Assembly (NCBI GenBank): GCA_030673845.1
Contig: JAUTCQ010000017.1
Location: 310,001-374,000, forward strand
DNA: 64,000 nt
Source of the DNA: Verrucomicrobiota bacterium JB022
GTDB taxonomy: Bacteria; Verrucomicrobiota; Verrucomicrobiia; Opitutales; Oceanipulchritudinaceae
Direction: 5' to 3'
Of the stretch, positions 19,366 to 27,732 are shown piece by piece. The notes below the pieces were generated by a model that ran no database searches, had not been told where the DNA came from, and saw nothing but the letters and a program-made list of their open reading frames with translations. Positions within the stretch are counted from its first letter, which is position 1; the number at the start of each line of letters is the position of its first letter. The position numbers and the translations under genes are program-made.

Positions 19366-20391
19366 TCAGAGCAGGCCGGTTGCTTCCGGCAGGCCCAGGC
19401 AGAGGTTCATGATCTGCACGGCCTGGCCGCTGGCCCCTTTGACGAGGTTGTCGATCACGCTGTTGAAAATGAGGTTGCCGGTCCGCGGATCGTAGGTGGC
19501 GCACATGTCGCACCGGTTGGTGCCGTGCACGTCCTTGGTCTCGGGGAAGTCGCCGGGCTTGCGGGAAATGACGAAGGGGCGGCCACCGTAGGCTTCGCTC
19601 CACGCCGCGTAGACGTCGTCGAGGCTGCCCTTGGCCTTGGCCACGATGGTGCTCTCGATGCCCCGCTTCATCGGCACGAGGTGGGGGATGAACTGCACCG
19701 TTACGTCGCGCTGGGCGGCGAGGCTCAGTTGCTGCTCGATTTCGCCCGCGTGGCGGTGGTGGGGCAGCCCGTAGGCTACCACGCTCTCCCACCGCTCGGA
19801 GAAGCTGTAGAATTCGGTCGCCTTCTTGCCCGCGCCGCTGACGCCGCTGACGCTGCTGATGATGATATTCTCGGCCTCGATCACGCCCGCCTTGAGCAGG
19901 GGGACGAGGGGCAGCTGCACGCTGGTCGGGTAGCAGCCAGGGCTCGCAATCAGCCGGGCGTCCTGCCACTGCTCTTGCGACAGCAGTTCGGGAATCACGT
20001 AGGGCACCTTCGCCAGCCACTGGGGCGCCGGGTGGTCGTGACCGTAGTTGGCCTTGTAGCGCTCTGGCGTATCGAGCCGGAAGTCGGCGCTCAAGTCGAT
20101 CACCCGCTTGCCGGCTTCGACGAGGGGCAGCGCAAAATCGGCCGCCACCCCGTGGGGCAGGGCGAGGAAATACACATCCACCGGGGCCGCCGAGAGTTGC
20201 TCCACGTCGGAAGCGGTAAACTCGAGATTGCCGACCGTGCCGCGCAAGTGCGGCATCACTTCGTACACCCGCTTGCCGGCGAGGCTGCGCGAGCCGACCA
20301 CGCTGAGAGTGACTTGCGGGTGGCGGGCCAGCAGGTCGATCAGGATTTCTCCGGAATAGCCGGATGCACCAACGATACCAACTTGCGTCAT
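19366..20391 (-). CDS. argC: N-acetyl-gamma-glutamyl-phosphate reductase
   Basis: A 341-residue NADPH-dependent reductase. The dinucleotide-binding loop is GIVGASGYSGE at residues 5-15. The catalytic Cys is in ASPGCYPTSVQLP near residue 152, and the conserved HRHAGEIEQQL carries the catalytic His. It is the first gene of the arginine cluster, transcribed toward argJ with a 33-base gap. I see no clear arginine-repressor box in the 60 bases before it. Confidence 0.96.
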   Translation of the reverse strand: MTQVGIVGASGYSGEILIDLLARHPQVTLSVVGSRSLAGKRVYEVMPHLRGTVGNLEFTASDVEQLSAAPVDVYFLALPHGVAADFALPLVEAGKRVIDLSADFRLDTPERYKANYGHDHPAPQWLAKVPYVIPELLSQEQWQDARLIASPGCYPTSVQLPLVPLLKAGVIEAENIIISSVSGVSGAGKKATEFYSFSERWESVVAYGLPHHRHAGEIEQQLSLAAQRDVTVQFIPHLVPMKRGIESTIVAKAKGSLDDVYAAWSEAYGGRPFVISRKPGDFPETKDVHGTNRCDMCATYDPRTGNLIFNSVIDNLVKGASGQAVQIMNLCLGLPEATGLL

Positions 20392-20451
20392 AAGCGGGGC
20401 GGGGAAAGTGGGGAAAAGGGAACGTTAATCAGGAATAACAGGTGCTGAAAA

Positions 20452-20494
20452 GCAAAAAGCCTGTGCTCGCCGGGCGTTTGCCCACGAGCACAGG
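20452..20494 (-). terminator. rho-independent terminator of rplM-rpsI
   Basis: On the minus strand, GCCTGTGCTCG and CGAGCACAGGC form an 11-bp perfect stem around a 14-base loop, followed by TTTTTGCTTTT. It closes the ribosomal operon and separates it from argC. Confidence 0.9.
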
Positions 20495-20530
20495 CCTGCA
20501 AAGATTGCGGCTGTAGGGAGGCAGTTCGCC

Positions 20531-20935
20531 TTAGCGCTTGGAGAACTGGAAGCGCTTGCGGGCGCCCGGTTGACCGGCCTTCTTACGCTCGCGACGACGG
20601 GGGTCGCGCTTGAGGTGACCGGCCTTCTTCAGGGCGGGGCGCAGCTCGGGGTTCATGCGCTCGAGCGCACGGGCGAGGCCGTGGGCGATCGCTTCGGCCT
20701 GGCCGATGGGGCCGCCGCCGATTACCTTCACCACGAGGTCCACGCTCTCGCGCTGGTCCACCGTCGTGAGGGGGGCGCTGGCGATACGCTGCAGGTTCTC
20801 GTCGTAGCAGTAGTCTTCGAAAGCGCGGCCGTTGACGGTGATTTGGCCGGTGCCGCCGGTTTGGAGGCGCACGCGAGCGGAAGCCGTCTTGCGACGACCG
20901 GTACCAAGGAAGGTGTTAGCGGTAAGGCTGCTCAT
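20531..20935 (-). CDS. rpsI: 30S ribosomal protein S9
   Basis: A 134-residue S9. The N-terminal GTGRRKTASARVRL and the conserved C-terminal RERKKAGQPGARKRFQFSKR, whose last residues SKR reach the P-site tRNA, are intact. It follows rplM by 22 bases, the usual rplM-rpsI order. Confidence 0.97.
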   Translation of the reverse strand: MSSLTANTFLGTGRRKTASARVRLQTGGTGQITVNGRAFEDYCYDENLQRIASAPLTTVDQRESVDLVVKVIGGGPIGQAEAIAHGLARALERMNPELRPALKKAGHLKRDPRRRERKKAGQPGARKRFQFSKR

Positions 20936-20957
20936 CTGTTAGCTGCAGAAAAAGGTT

Positions 20958-21386
20958 CTAGATTTCCAGCTTTTTGGGCTGTTGGGCTTCATGCGGGTGC
21001 TCGCTGCCAGCGTAGATGCGGAGCTTTTTCATCTGAGCGCGGGCAAGGCGGTTGCGGGGCAGCATGCCCTTCACGGCGTTCTCGATGATGAATTCCGGGC
21101 GGCGGGCGCGGAAGTCGGCAAGGCTGATATGCTTTTCATTACCCCACCAGCCAGAGTAGAACATATACTTCTTGTTCAGCTCCTTGTTCCCCGTCACGGC
21201 GACCTTGTCGGCATTGATGACGATCACGAAGTCGCCCGTGTCGGTGTGGGGGGTGTAAGTCGGGCGGTGGCGACCGCGGAGGACGTTCGCGATCTTGACC
21301 GCAAGGCGACCGAGCACCTGGTCAGTCGCGTCGACCACATACCATTGCGGGTTTACGTCGGTCTGTTTGGCGAGAAAGCTCTTCAT
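20958..21386 (-). CDS. rplM: 50S ribosomal protein L13
   Basis: A 142-residue L13. Family segments WYVVDATDQVLGRLAV, KIANVLRGRHRPTYTPH, GDFVIVINADKVAVTGNK and KGMLPRNRLARAQMKKL are present. It is the first gene of the rplM-rpsI operon. The start has no Shine-Dalgarno site, which is notable for a highly expressed gene. Confidence 0.97.
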   Translation of the reverse strand: MKSFLAKQTDVNPQWYVVDATDQVLGRLAVKIANVLRGRHRPTYTPHTDTGDFVIVINADKVAVTGNKELNKKYMFYSGWWGNEKHISLADFRARRPEFIIENAVKGMLPRNRLARAQMKKLRIYAGSEHPHEAQQPKKLEI

Positions 21387-21455
21387 TGCTGGAAAAAACG
21401 TGTAGCAAGTCGGAAGAGGGTAGCAGTGTCAACCCAGAAACGACTCGCGGGTGGG

Positions 21456-21491
21456 TAAAAAAGAAGCGCACCCGAATTGCTTCGAGTGCGC
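21456..21491 (-). terminator. rho-independent terminator of the porin-like gene
   Basis: On the minus strand, GCGCACTCG and CGGGTGCGC form a 9-bp stem with one mismatch-type wobble around an 8-base loop, followed by TTCTTTTTT. It starts 35 bases after the porin-like stop codon. Confidence 0.8.
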
Positions 21492-21525
21492 AAGAAAAAA
21501 GAAACGCGATGCGTCCCGTAACGAC

Positions 21526-22245
21526 TTAGAAACCGGTGGTGACGGACACGCCGTACCACACTTCGCTCTTGTCGTTGCTGTACATCTGGCGCTCGTTGGA
21601 GCCCGAGTAGTTCACGTAGCCGGTGAGGCTGGCGTTTTCGGCGAGGGCATAGCTCAGGGCGGCGCTCACACCGTAGTACCAGTAGTCGTCGAAGGACTCA
21701 GTTTCGTAGAAATCCGAACCAGCGTCGCCAAGGTCAACCCAGCCGGCGAACACGGAGGCGTCGGCGGAGAGGCTGTCGGTCAGGGCGTAGCTGTAGCCAG
21801 CGGAGGCTTCAATCGTGAAGTTCTCGAGGTCGAAGTCGTAGAACACATAAACGGCCGGGCTCAGGAGCACGTCGAACGAAGCACCTGCGTAGATTTCGAA
21901 GGTGTTGTCGTTTTCGAAGTCTTCGCTATCCGGGTAGGCGTAGTAGGTGCCGCCGACGTCGAGGGAGACGATTTCGGAGAGCTCAAAACCGTAACCACCG
22001 TAGATGTCCACTTCGCTGTCGCCAGCGCCGGTCACCGGGAGGGCACCCCACACGCCGAAATACACGTTGTCGGCGCTGAAGTCGATCGCCGGCATGAAGG
22101 TTTCTTCGGCGAGTTGGGCGCCGCGGAACACGTAGGAGTTCTCGAAGGCGAAGGTGGTGCTGACGGAGATGTTGTCGACGCTTTGGGCGCTCAGAGCGGA
22201 GACGCTGCCAAGAGCAGCGATCATGATAGCCTGGAACTTGTTCAT
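21526..22245 (-). CDS. TorF-like putative outer-membrane porin
   Basis: A protein of about 239 residues beginning with a signal peptide (MNKFQAIMIAALGSVSALSA). The mature part alternates polar and hydrophobic residues, is rich in Tyr and Asp, and ends in VWYGVSVTTGF with a C-terminal Phe, all typical of an outer-membrane beta-barrel. The early segment TTFAFENSYVFRGAQL resembles the start of TorF-type putative porins. The start is chosen at the signal peptide rather than at an ATG 38 codons upstream. It has its own terminator and a long upstream gap, so it is probably a single-gene unit. Confidence 0.7.
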   Translation of the reverse strand: MNKFQAIMIAALGSVSALSAQSVDNISVSTTFAFENSYVFRGAQLAEETFMPAIDFSADNVYFGVWGALPVTGAGDSEVDIYGGYGFELSEIVSLDVGGTYYAYPDSEDFENDNTFEIYAGASFDVLLSPAVYVFYDFDLENFTIEASAGYSYALTDSLSADASVFAGWVDLGDAGSDFYETESFDDYWYYGVSAALSYALAENASLTGYVNYSGSNERQMYSNDKSEVWYGVSVTTGF

Positions 22246-22568
22246 CTTTGTAGTTGGTTTGGTTGGTCTAGCTAATCTGAGAACTTGAGAGACTGCACGT
22301 ATGGATGGTGCCTCTGGTTCTGTCAAATCAATAGGGTTGCGGGGCGGCATGCAGCACAATGCAGGCCAAACGCCTTTACTGGGGGAATCTCACGAGTTCG
22401 AGAGGTGTTTTTGCATGATGGAAGGCAAGTGTGAGCGGTTTTGCTCAGGATAAGCGGTGTTTTTAGCTGAGGAAAAATCTTTGCAAAAAATTTTGAGCAG
22501 GGGGCAGTTTTTGGCGTCCACACCCTTTTGGCTGGCACCTCCCGGCCCCATCGCATACCTCTGCCCGC
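22246..22568. other. 323-base divergent intergenic region
   Basis: This gap separates the minus-strand porin-like gene from the plus-strand Dabb gene, so both promoters should lie within it. The middle part (about 22430-22510) is AT-rich, with TTTTTAGCTGAGGAAAAATC and an A-tract. A possible sigma-54 start was considered and not supported. No open frame with coding character and no RNA fold was recognised. Confidence 0.4.
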
Positions 22569-22871
22569 ATGTTGAAGCACATCGTATTCTTCCGTTTCCA
22601 GCCTGAGGCCGAGGGCCGCGACGCCGCCGGCAACGCCCTGGAGGTAAAGCGCCAGCTCGAGAGCCTGCCGGCCAAGATCGCCGAAATCCGCGCGCTCGAA
22701 GTGGGGGTCGACATGATCCGCAGCGAGCGCTCGTGGGATCTGGCGCTCTACAGCGCGTTCGACGACCTGGAGGCGATGAAGCGCTACCAGGTCCATCCCG
22801 CCCACCAGGAGGTGATCGGTTTTATCAAGAAGGTGGCCTCTTCGATCGCGGCGGTCGATTACGAGGCTTAG
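22569..22871 (+). CDS. Dabb (stress-responsive A/B barrel) domain protein
   Basis: A 100-residue protein formed by a single dimeric alpha/beta-barrel domain. It begins MLKHIVFFRFQPEA, which is the usual Dabb start, and contains WDLALYSAFDDLEAMKRY and VHPAHQEVIGF with the conserved His near residue 77. Bacterial members are small homodimers of mostly unknown role. It stands alone and converges on the dipeptidase gene, with only 4 bases between the stop codons. Confidence 0.85.
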   Translation: MLKHIVFFRFQPEAEGRDAAGNALEVKRQLESLPAKIAEIRALEVGVDMIRSERSWDLALYSAFDDLEAMKRYQVHPAHQEVIGFIKKVASSIAAVDYEA

Positions 22872-22875
22872 GAAG

Positions 22876-24138
22876 TCATTCGCCTTGAAGGCGGGCGGCG
22901 ACGGCGGCGGCTTCGTCGAGGACGCGCATGGCGTTGCCGCCCCAGAACTTCCGCAAGTCTTCCTCCGTATAGCCGCGGCGGAGCATCTCGACCGTCACGT
23001 TGGTGAAGTCGCCGACGCTCATCAGGTCGGCAGCGCCGCCGCCACCGTCAAAATCGCCACTGATGCCAATGTGGTCGATGCCCATGACTTCCACCATGTG
23101 GTCGATATGGTCGACTACGTCCTTCAGCGGCACGAGCGGGCGCGGGTACTTCTTTTCGATCGCGACGCGCTCCTCGATCGCCGCCTGTTGCTCGGCGGGG
23201 CTCAGGTTGCCCCAGTCTCCATACTTCTGGAAGTAGGCGCGGTAGGCGTTGGCGCGCTCCGGGTCGACCTGCTCCGTCATCATGTAGCCGCTGAAGACGT
23301 TCATCTGCACCACGCCGCCTTTTTTGGCCACCGCCTGCAGGAGCGGGTCGTTGAGCGAGCGGGGGTGCGCAAAGCATACGTAGCAGCCGCTGTGGGAGGC
23401 GATGACGGGGGCCTGGGAGATTTCGAGGATGTCCCACACCGTCTTGTCCGCCGCGTGGGAAATATCGACCATGATGCCCAGGCGGTTGCATTCTTCGATG
23501 GCCGCCTTGCCGAGCGTGCTGAGCCCGAAGTGCAGGGCATCCTTGTCCGTCGACGAGTCGCCGAGGTCGTTGTTGCGGCTGTGGGTGACGCCAAAGTAGC
23601 GCACACCGAGGTCGTAATAATCTTGGAGCAGGTCGATATTGCGGCCGATGGTGTAGCCGTTCTCGATCCCGAGGAAGATGACGTGCTTGCCTTGGGCGCG
23701 CAGGGCTTCGGCCTCCTCCGGGGTGGTGGCAATGCCGCACAGCTCCGGGTGCTGCGCGGCAACTTCGTGGATGACGTTGGCGATGGTGAAGCCCTCCTCG
23801 ATGGCGTGCTTGCGGCCTTCGGGGGTCAGCGGCCCCTGGCCGACGTAGACGACGAAGAAGCCGCCGTCGAGGTTCCCGTCTTTCATGCGCGGGAAGTCGA
23901 CCTGGCTGGCGTGCTCTTCCCAGCTGTGCCGGTGGCTGATGTCGAAGCCGGGGCGGCGCAGCACGATGGGCACGTCCATGTGGGTGTCGATGGTCAGAAA
24001 GCTGTCCATCAGGCGCTTGGCTTCGGCGCGGAGCTGTTCTTCGCTCCAGTCGGTGCGGGGCTCGCCCGATTGGGCCTGCAGGGGCGCGAGCGGCAGCAGT
24101 GTGGACACGGCGAGGAGAAGAGTGGAGAGGTGCTTCAT
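22876..24138 (-). CDS. membrane-dipeptidase family (M19) peptidase, exported
   Basis: A 420-residue zinc peptidase of the renal dipeptidase family, which splits dipeptides and Cys-Gly from glutathione breakdown. A signal peptide (residues 1-22) is followed by the first metal site THMD (H53, D55), a bridging Glu in LGIENGYTIG, and metal His residues in DISHAADKT and IASHSGCY. The substrate-side Asp is in GISGDFDGGGG near the C-terminus. The metal ligands appear complete. It begins 24 bases after the gamma-glutamyltransferase gene on the same strand, a pairing that matches successive steps of gamma-glutamyl peptide degradation. Confidence 0.92.
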   Translation of the reverse strand: MKHLSTLLLAVSTLLPLAPLQAQSGEPRTDWSEEQLRAEAKRLMDSFLTIDTHMDVPIVLRRPGFDISHRHSWEEHASQVDFPRMKDGNLDGGFFVVYVGQGPLTPEGRKHAIEEGFTIANVIHEVAAQHPELCGIATTPEEAEALRAQGKHVIFLGIENGYTIGRNIDLLQDYYDLGVRYFGVTHSRNNDLGDSSTDKDALHFGLSTLGKAAIEECNRLGIMVDISHAADKTVWDILEISQAPVIASHSGCYVCFAHPRSLNDPLLQAVAKKGGVVQMNVFSGYMMTEQVDPERANAYRAYFQKYGDWGNLSPAEQQAAIEERVAIEKKYPRPLVPLKDVVDHIDHMVEVMGIDHIGISGDFDGGGGAADLMSVGDFTNVTVEMLRRGYTEEDLRKFWGGNAMRVLDEAAAVAARLQGE

Positions 24139-24162
24139 GAAGGCAGTTAAAGGAAGGGACGA

Positions 24163-25911
24163 TTAGTAACCGAGGGCGGCGGTGTCGGGGCGGCGCGGAT
24201 CGCCGGCGCCGTAGAAAAAGCCATCGCGGTAGAGGATCGAGTTGGTCGTGCCCATGGCCCAGCCGACGTTGACTTCGTGGCCCATTTCCTTGAGCAGCTC
24301 GAGGGTGTCGGGGCTGAAGCCGCGCTCGACCGCCAGCCGGTCGGGCAGCCACTGGTGGTGCATGCGCGGGGCGGCGACGGCTTCGGCGATGTTCATGTCG
24401 AAGTCGATCACGTTGAGCAGCACCTGGAGCGTCTGGGTGATGATCAGACTGCCGCCGCGACTGCCCGAGATGAGGAAGGGGCGACCGTCTTTCATCACGA
24501 GGGTGGGGGACATGCTGCTGAGCATGCGCTTCTCGGACTCGATGGCGTTGAACTCGCCGCCGATCAGGCCGAAGGCGTTGGGCACGCCCGGCTTGGCCGA
24601 AAAGTCGTCCATCTCGTTGTTGAGGAAGAAGCCCATGCCCGGCACGAGGATCTTGGAGCCGAAGGAAAAGTTGATCGTGTAGGTGTTGACGACCGCGTTG
24701 CCGTATTCGTCCATCACGCCAAAGTTGGTGGTATCAAGGCCCTCATGCGGCGCTTCGCCGGGCAGGATCTCCTTGCTCGGGGTGGATTTGGCGGGGTCGA
24801 TCTTGGTGCGGATCTCGTCGGCATAGCTCTTGGAGAGCAGCCATTCGAGCGGCACCGGCTCAAAGTCGCTGTCGCCGAGGTGCTTGGAGCGGTCGGCGTA
24901 GGCATACTTCATCGCTTCGGCCATCGTGTTGACGGTGCGGGCGCTGTTGTGGCCCATCGCGGGCAGGTCGAAGCCTTCCAGAATGTTCAGGATCTGCACG
25001 ATGTGGACGCCGCCGGAGCTGGGGGGCGGCATCGAAATGACGTCGTAGCCGCGGTAGGTGCCGGAGACGGGTTGGCGGACCGAGGGGCGGTAGATCTTGA
25101 GGTCTTCGGCGGTGATGATGCCGCCATTGGCCTCCATGTCGGCCACCAGCGCCTCGCCGATGGCTCCCTCGTAGAAGGCCTTCGGGCCCTCTTTGGCGAT
25201 CAGGCGCAGGCTCTTGGCCAGCGCGGGCACTTTCAAGGTCTCGCCCACCTGGTAGGGCGTGCCATCCTCATGGTAATACATGGCCATGGCCTCGGGCGAC
25301 TGGCTGAGCCGTTCCTTGCCGTCAACCAGGGACGCATACAAGTCCATCCCCACCGGGAAGCCGTCTTCCGCCAGTTTGATGGCGGGGGCGAGGGCATCGG
25401 CGAGGCTGATGGTGCCGTATTTTTCCAACGCCATCGCGAGCCCCGCGACGGTGCCGGGGACCCCGGCGGCGAGGTGGCTGTAGCGCGAGCGTTCCGAAAC
25501 TACGTTGCCCTCGGCGTCGAGGAACATGTCGCGCGTGGCGGCCAGCGGGGCCTTTTCGCGGTAGTCGATCGCGACCGTCTCGCCGCTCTTGGCATCGTGG
25601 ACGAGCATGAAGCCGCCGCCACCCAGGTTCCCCGCCTGCGGGCAGGTTACGGCCAGGGCAAAGCCTACGGCCACCGCTGCGTCGACGGCATTGCCGCCGT
25701 TTTTGAGGATGTCGAGCCCGGCCTGCGTGGCCAGCGTCTCCCGGCTCGTCACCATCCCGTGCTGTGCGACGCTCGGGTGGGCCGTGGCCACGCTACTGTA
25801 GACTGGCATTTCTTCCGCCGACAGGGCCGATTGGGCGCCCAGGGGCAGGGTGAGGGACACGGCTCCGCAGAGCCAACGACGCAATGAGCCAAGAGAAGGT
25901 GCAGGTGCCAT
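24163..25911 (-). CDS. ggt: gamma-glutamyltransferase
   Basis: A 582-residue Ntn-hydrolase of the gamma-glutamyltranspeptidase family that cleaves gamma-glutamyl bonds in the periplasm or outside. The N-terminal region carries the signal sequence (SLRRWLCGAVSLTLPLGAQSAL) and the conserved GGNAVDAAVAVGFAL. The self-cleavage and catalytic Thr is in DTTNFGVMDEYGN near residue 393. The late SPTLVMKDGRPFLISGSRGG and FDMNIAEAVAAPRMHHQW match the small subunit. The usual His after the TT pair is Asn here. It is the first gene of a pair with the dipeptidase and diverges from an amino-acid symporter. Confidence 0.93.
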   Translation of the reverse strand: MAPAPSLGSLRRWLCGAVSLTLPLGAQSALSAEEMPVYSSVATAHPSVAQHGMVTSRETLATQAGLDILKNGGNAVDAAVAVGFALAVTCPQAGNLGGGGFMLVHDAKSGETVAIDYREKAPLAATRDMFLDAEGNVVSERSRYSHLAAGVPGTVAGLAMALEKYGTISLADALAPAIKLAEDGFPVGMDLYASLVDGKERLSQSPEAMAMYYHEDGTPYQVGETLKVPALAKSLRLIAKEGPKAFYEGAIGEALVADMEANGGIITAEDLKIYRPSVRQPVSGTYRGYDVISMPPPSSGGVHIVQILNILEGFDLPAMGHNSARTVNTMAEAMKYAYADRSKHLGDSDFEPVPLEWLLSKSYADEIRTKIDPAKSTPSKEILPGEAPHEGLDTTNFGVMDEYGNAVVNTYTINFSFGSKILVPGMGFFLNNEMDDFSAKPGVPNAFGLIGGEFNAIESEKRMLSSMSPTLVMKDGRPFLISGSRGGSLIITQTLQVLLNVIDFDMNIAEAVAAPRMHHQWLPDRLAVERGFSPDTLELLKEMGHEVNVGWAMGTTNSILYRDGFFYGAGDPRRPDTAALGY

Positions 25912-26057
25912 GCGCGGCTGGCAGCAGCTTTACTGCCGATGGGCGGCCAACGTGGCACCTTTGCGCAAAATGGCTCAACAGTAGGTTAGGATAGCGAAAA
26001 TACGATCAGATATTCGGATGGACCTGATTGCGGTATTTCGTATGCTGATGCCCACGC

Positions 26058-27536
26058 ATGGCTGAGCTCGTCAACTGGCTAAACGGGATCATTTGGAGTC
26101 CCGCGCTTATCTTTCTCGCCCTCGGTACCGGGCTCTATTTTTCGTTTGCGACCCGCTTCCTCCAGTTGCGGCACGTCAAAGACATGTTCAGCTACCTCTT
26201 TGGGGGCGACAAGTCGCACCAGGGGCTGACGTCGTTCCAGGCCTTCGCGCTGGCCGTCTCCGGTCGCGTGGGCACGGGGAATATCGCCGGGGTGGCGACC
26301 GCCATTGCGATGGGCGGCCCGGGCGCGCTCTTCTGGATGTGGGTGATTGCGTTCGTCGGTGCGGGCTCGGGCTTTGTCGAGGCGACGCTGGCCCAGATCT
26401 ACAAGCGGGAGGTCGACGGCGAATTCCGGGGCGGCCCCTCTTACTACATCGAAAAGGGGTTGGGCATCAAGTGGTTCGCGGCGCTCTTCGCTGTCGCGAT
26501 GCTCATTGCCACCGGGCTCTGCCTGCCGGGCATCCAGGCCAACAGCATCGTCGTGGCGACCGAGGAAGCCTTTGGCATCCCGCGCCTGACGATGGGGGCG
26601 GTGATCGTCGTGTTGCTCAGCCTGATCATTTTCGGCGGGGTCAAGCGGATCGGGCGGACCGCTCAATATGTGGTGCCGATCATGGCGATCGGTTACATCC
26701 TCGTCGCGCTCGTGGTGGTGGGGATCAACATCACAAAGGTGCCCGAGGTGTTCATGCTGGTCGTGCGCAGCGCGTTCGGGGCCGATGCGGCCTTCGGGGG
26801 CATTCTGGGCGCGGCCATTTCGATGGGCGTCAAGCGTGGCATCTACTCCAATGAGGCGGGGCAAGGCACGGCGCCGATGGCTGCCGCCACTGCAGTGGTC
26901 GACCACCCGGCCAAGCAAGGCCTCGTGCAGGCATTTTCGGTCTATTTCGACACCTGGCTCGTCTGCTCGGCGACCGGCTTCATGATCCTTGTCTCGGGGC
27001 TTTACAACGTATCCAACGGGGCCGATGGCTTTATTATCGAGAACTTGCCGGGCACACCCGACGGGCCGATCTATACCCAGATGGCGGTCGACAGCGTTCT
27101 TCCCGGCTTCGGCAGCGCTTTTGTGGCGGTCGCGCTCTTCTTCTTCGCCTTCACCACCCTGATGGCCTATTACTACTACGCAGAGACGAATGTGGCCTAC
27201 CTGATCAAGAGCCCGGTCACGCGCTGGCGTTCGATTCTGGCGGTGCGCGTCATCTTTCTTGGCATCACGCTGTATTGCTCCGTCAATACCGCCGATCTGG
27301 CCTGGGCGCTGGGCGATGTGGGCGTGGGGCTCACGGCGTGGCTCAACTTCATTGCTATTCTGCTGCTGCAAAAGCCTGCTCTCGAATGCCTGCGCGACTA
27401 CGAGCGCCAGCAAAAGCAAGGGCTCGATCCGGTCTATCGCCCGCTCGAAATGGGGCACGACAACGCCAACTACTGGATTGCCCGCAACGAAGAAGCCGAA
27501 GCCGAGCCCGAACGCGTCGCCGTCGGGGAACGGTAG
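26058..27536 (+). CDS. sodium:alanine/glycine symporter (AGCS family)
   Basis: A 492-residue inner-membrane transporter with about 11 hydrophobic helices. The AGCS signature region is QAFALAVSGRVGTGNIAGVA near residue 70, followed by AMGGPGALFWMWVIAFVGA, and later GVKRGIYSNEAGQGTAPMAA, all strongly conserved in this family. These carriers bring in alanine or glycine with sodium or protons. It diverges from gamma-glutamyltransferase and dipeptidase genes whose products release glycine and other amino acids. No glycine riboswitch is visible in the 146-base gap upstream. Confidence 0.93.
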   Translation: MAELVNWLNGIIWSPALIFLALGTGLYFSFATRFLQLRHVKDMFSYLFGGDKSHQGLTSFQAFALAVSGRVGTGNIAGVATAIAMGGPGALFWMWVIAFVGAGSGFVEATLAQIYKREVDGEFRGGPSYYIEKGLGIKWFAALFAVAMLIATGLCLPGIQANSIVVATEEAFGIPRLTMGAVIVVLLSLIIFGGVKRIGRTAQYVVPIMAIGYILVALVVVGINITKVPEVFMLVVRSAFGADAAFGGILGAAISMGVKRGIYSNEAGQGTAPMAAATAVVDHPAKQGLVQAFSVYFDTWLVCSATGFMILVSGLYNVSNGADGFIIENLPGTPDGPIYTQMAVDSVLPGFGSAFVAVALFFFAFTTLMAYYYYAETNVAYLIKSPVTRWRSILAVRVIFLGITLYCSVNTADLAWALGDVGVGLTAWLNFIAILLLQKPALECLRDYERQQKQGLDPVYRPLEMGHDNANYWIARNEEAEAEPERVAVGER

Positions 27537-27732
27537 GGGATACCGTGCTCGGCGTCTTGGCGTGAGGCCCTGTCCCTCCCTCTGCCGATTTCACAAAAGC
27601 ACAGGCGGCACGAGAAGAGAGGGTGGTCAACTGTGAAATGGTGCGGGCGTAGCCGGGGGGCTGGGGGAGGGGCATAACAGGCCGCGTTGCCGACCCCATT
27701 GGCGACCACTCACTCCCAACCCCATCTCTCCC

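Noticed and set aside
17527-20448. A 973-codon open frame on the plus strand across the arginine genes
   Set aside because: It is exactly antisense to argB, argJ and argC, whose protein motifs are unmistakable; the long frame is a by-product of high GC content and has no domain.
22500-22568. Sigma-54 promoter (TGGCAC) before the Dabb gene
   Set aside because: TGGCAC is present but the required GC element (TTGCA/T) at the right spacing is not.
25912-26057. Glycine riboswitch before the alanine/glycine symporter
   Set aside because: The 146-base gap lacks the conserved glycine aptamer core and its paired stems.
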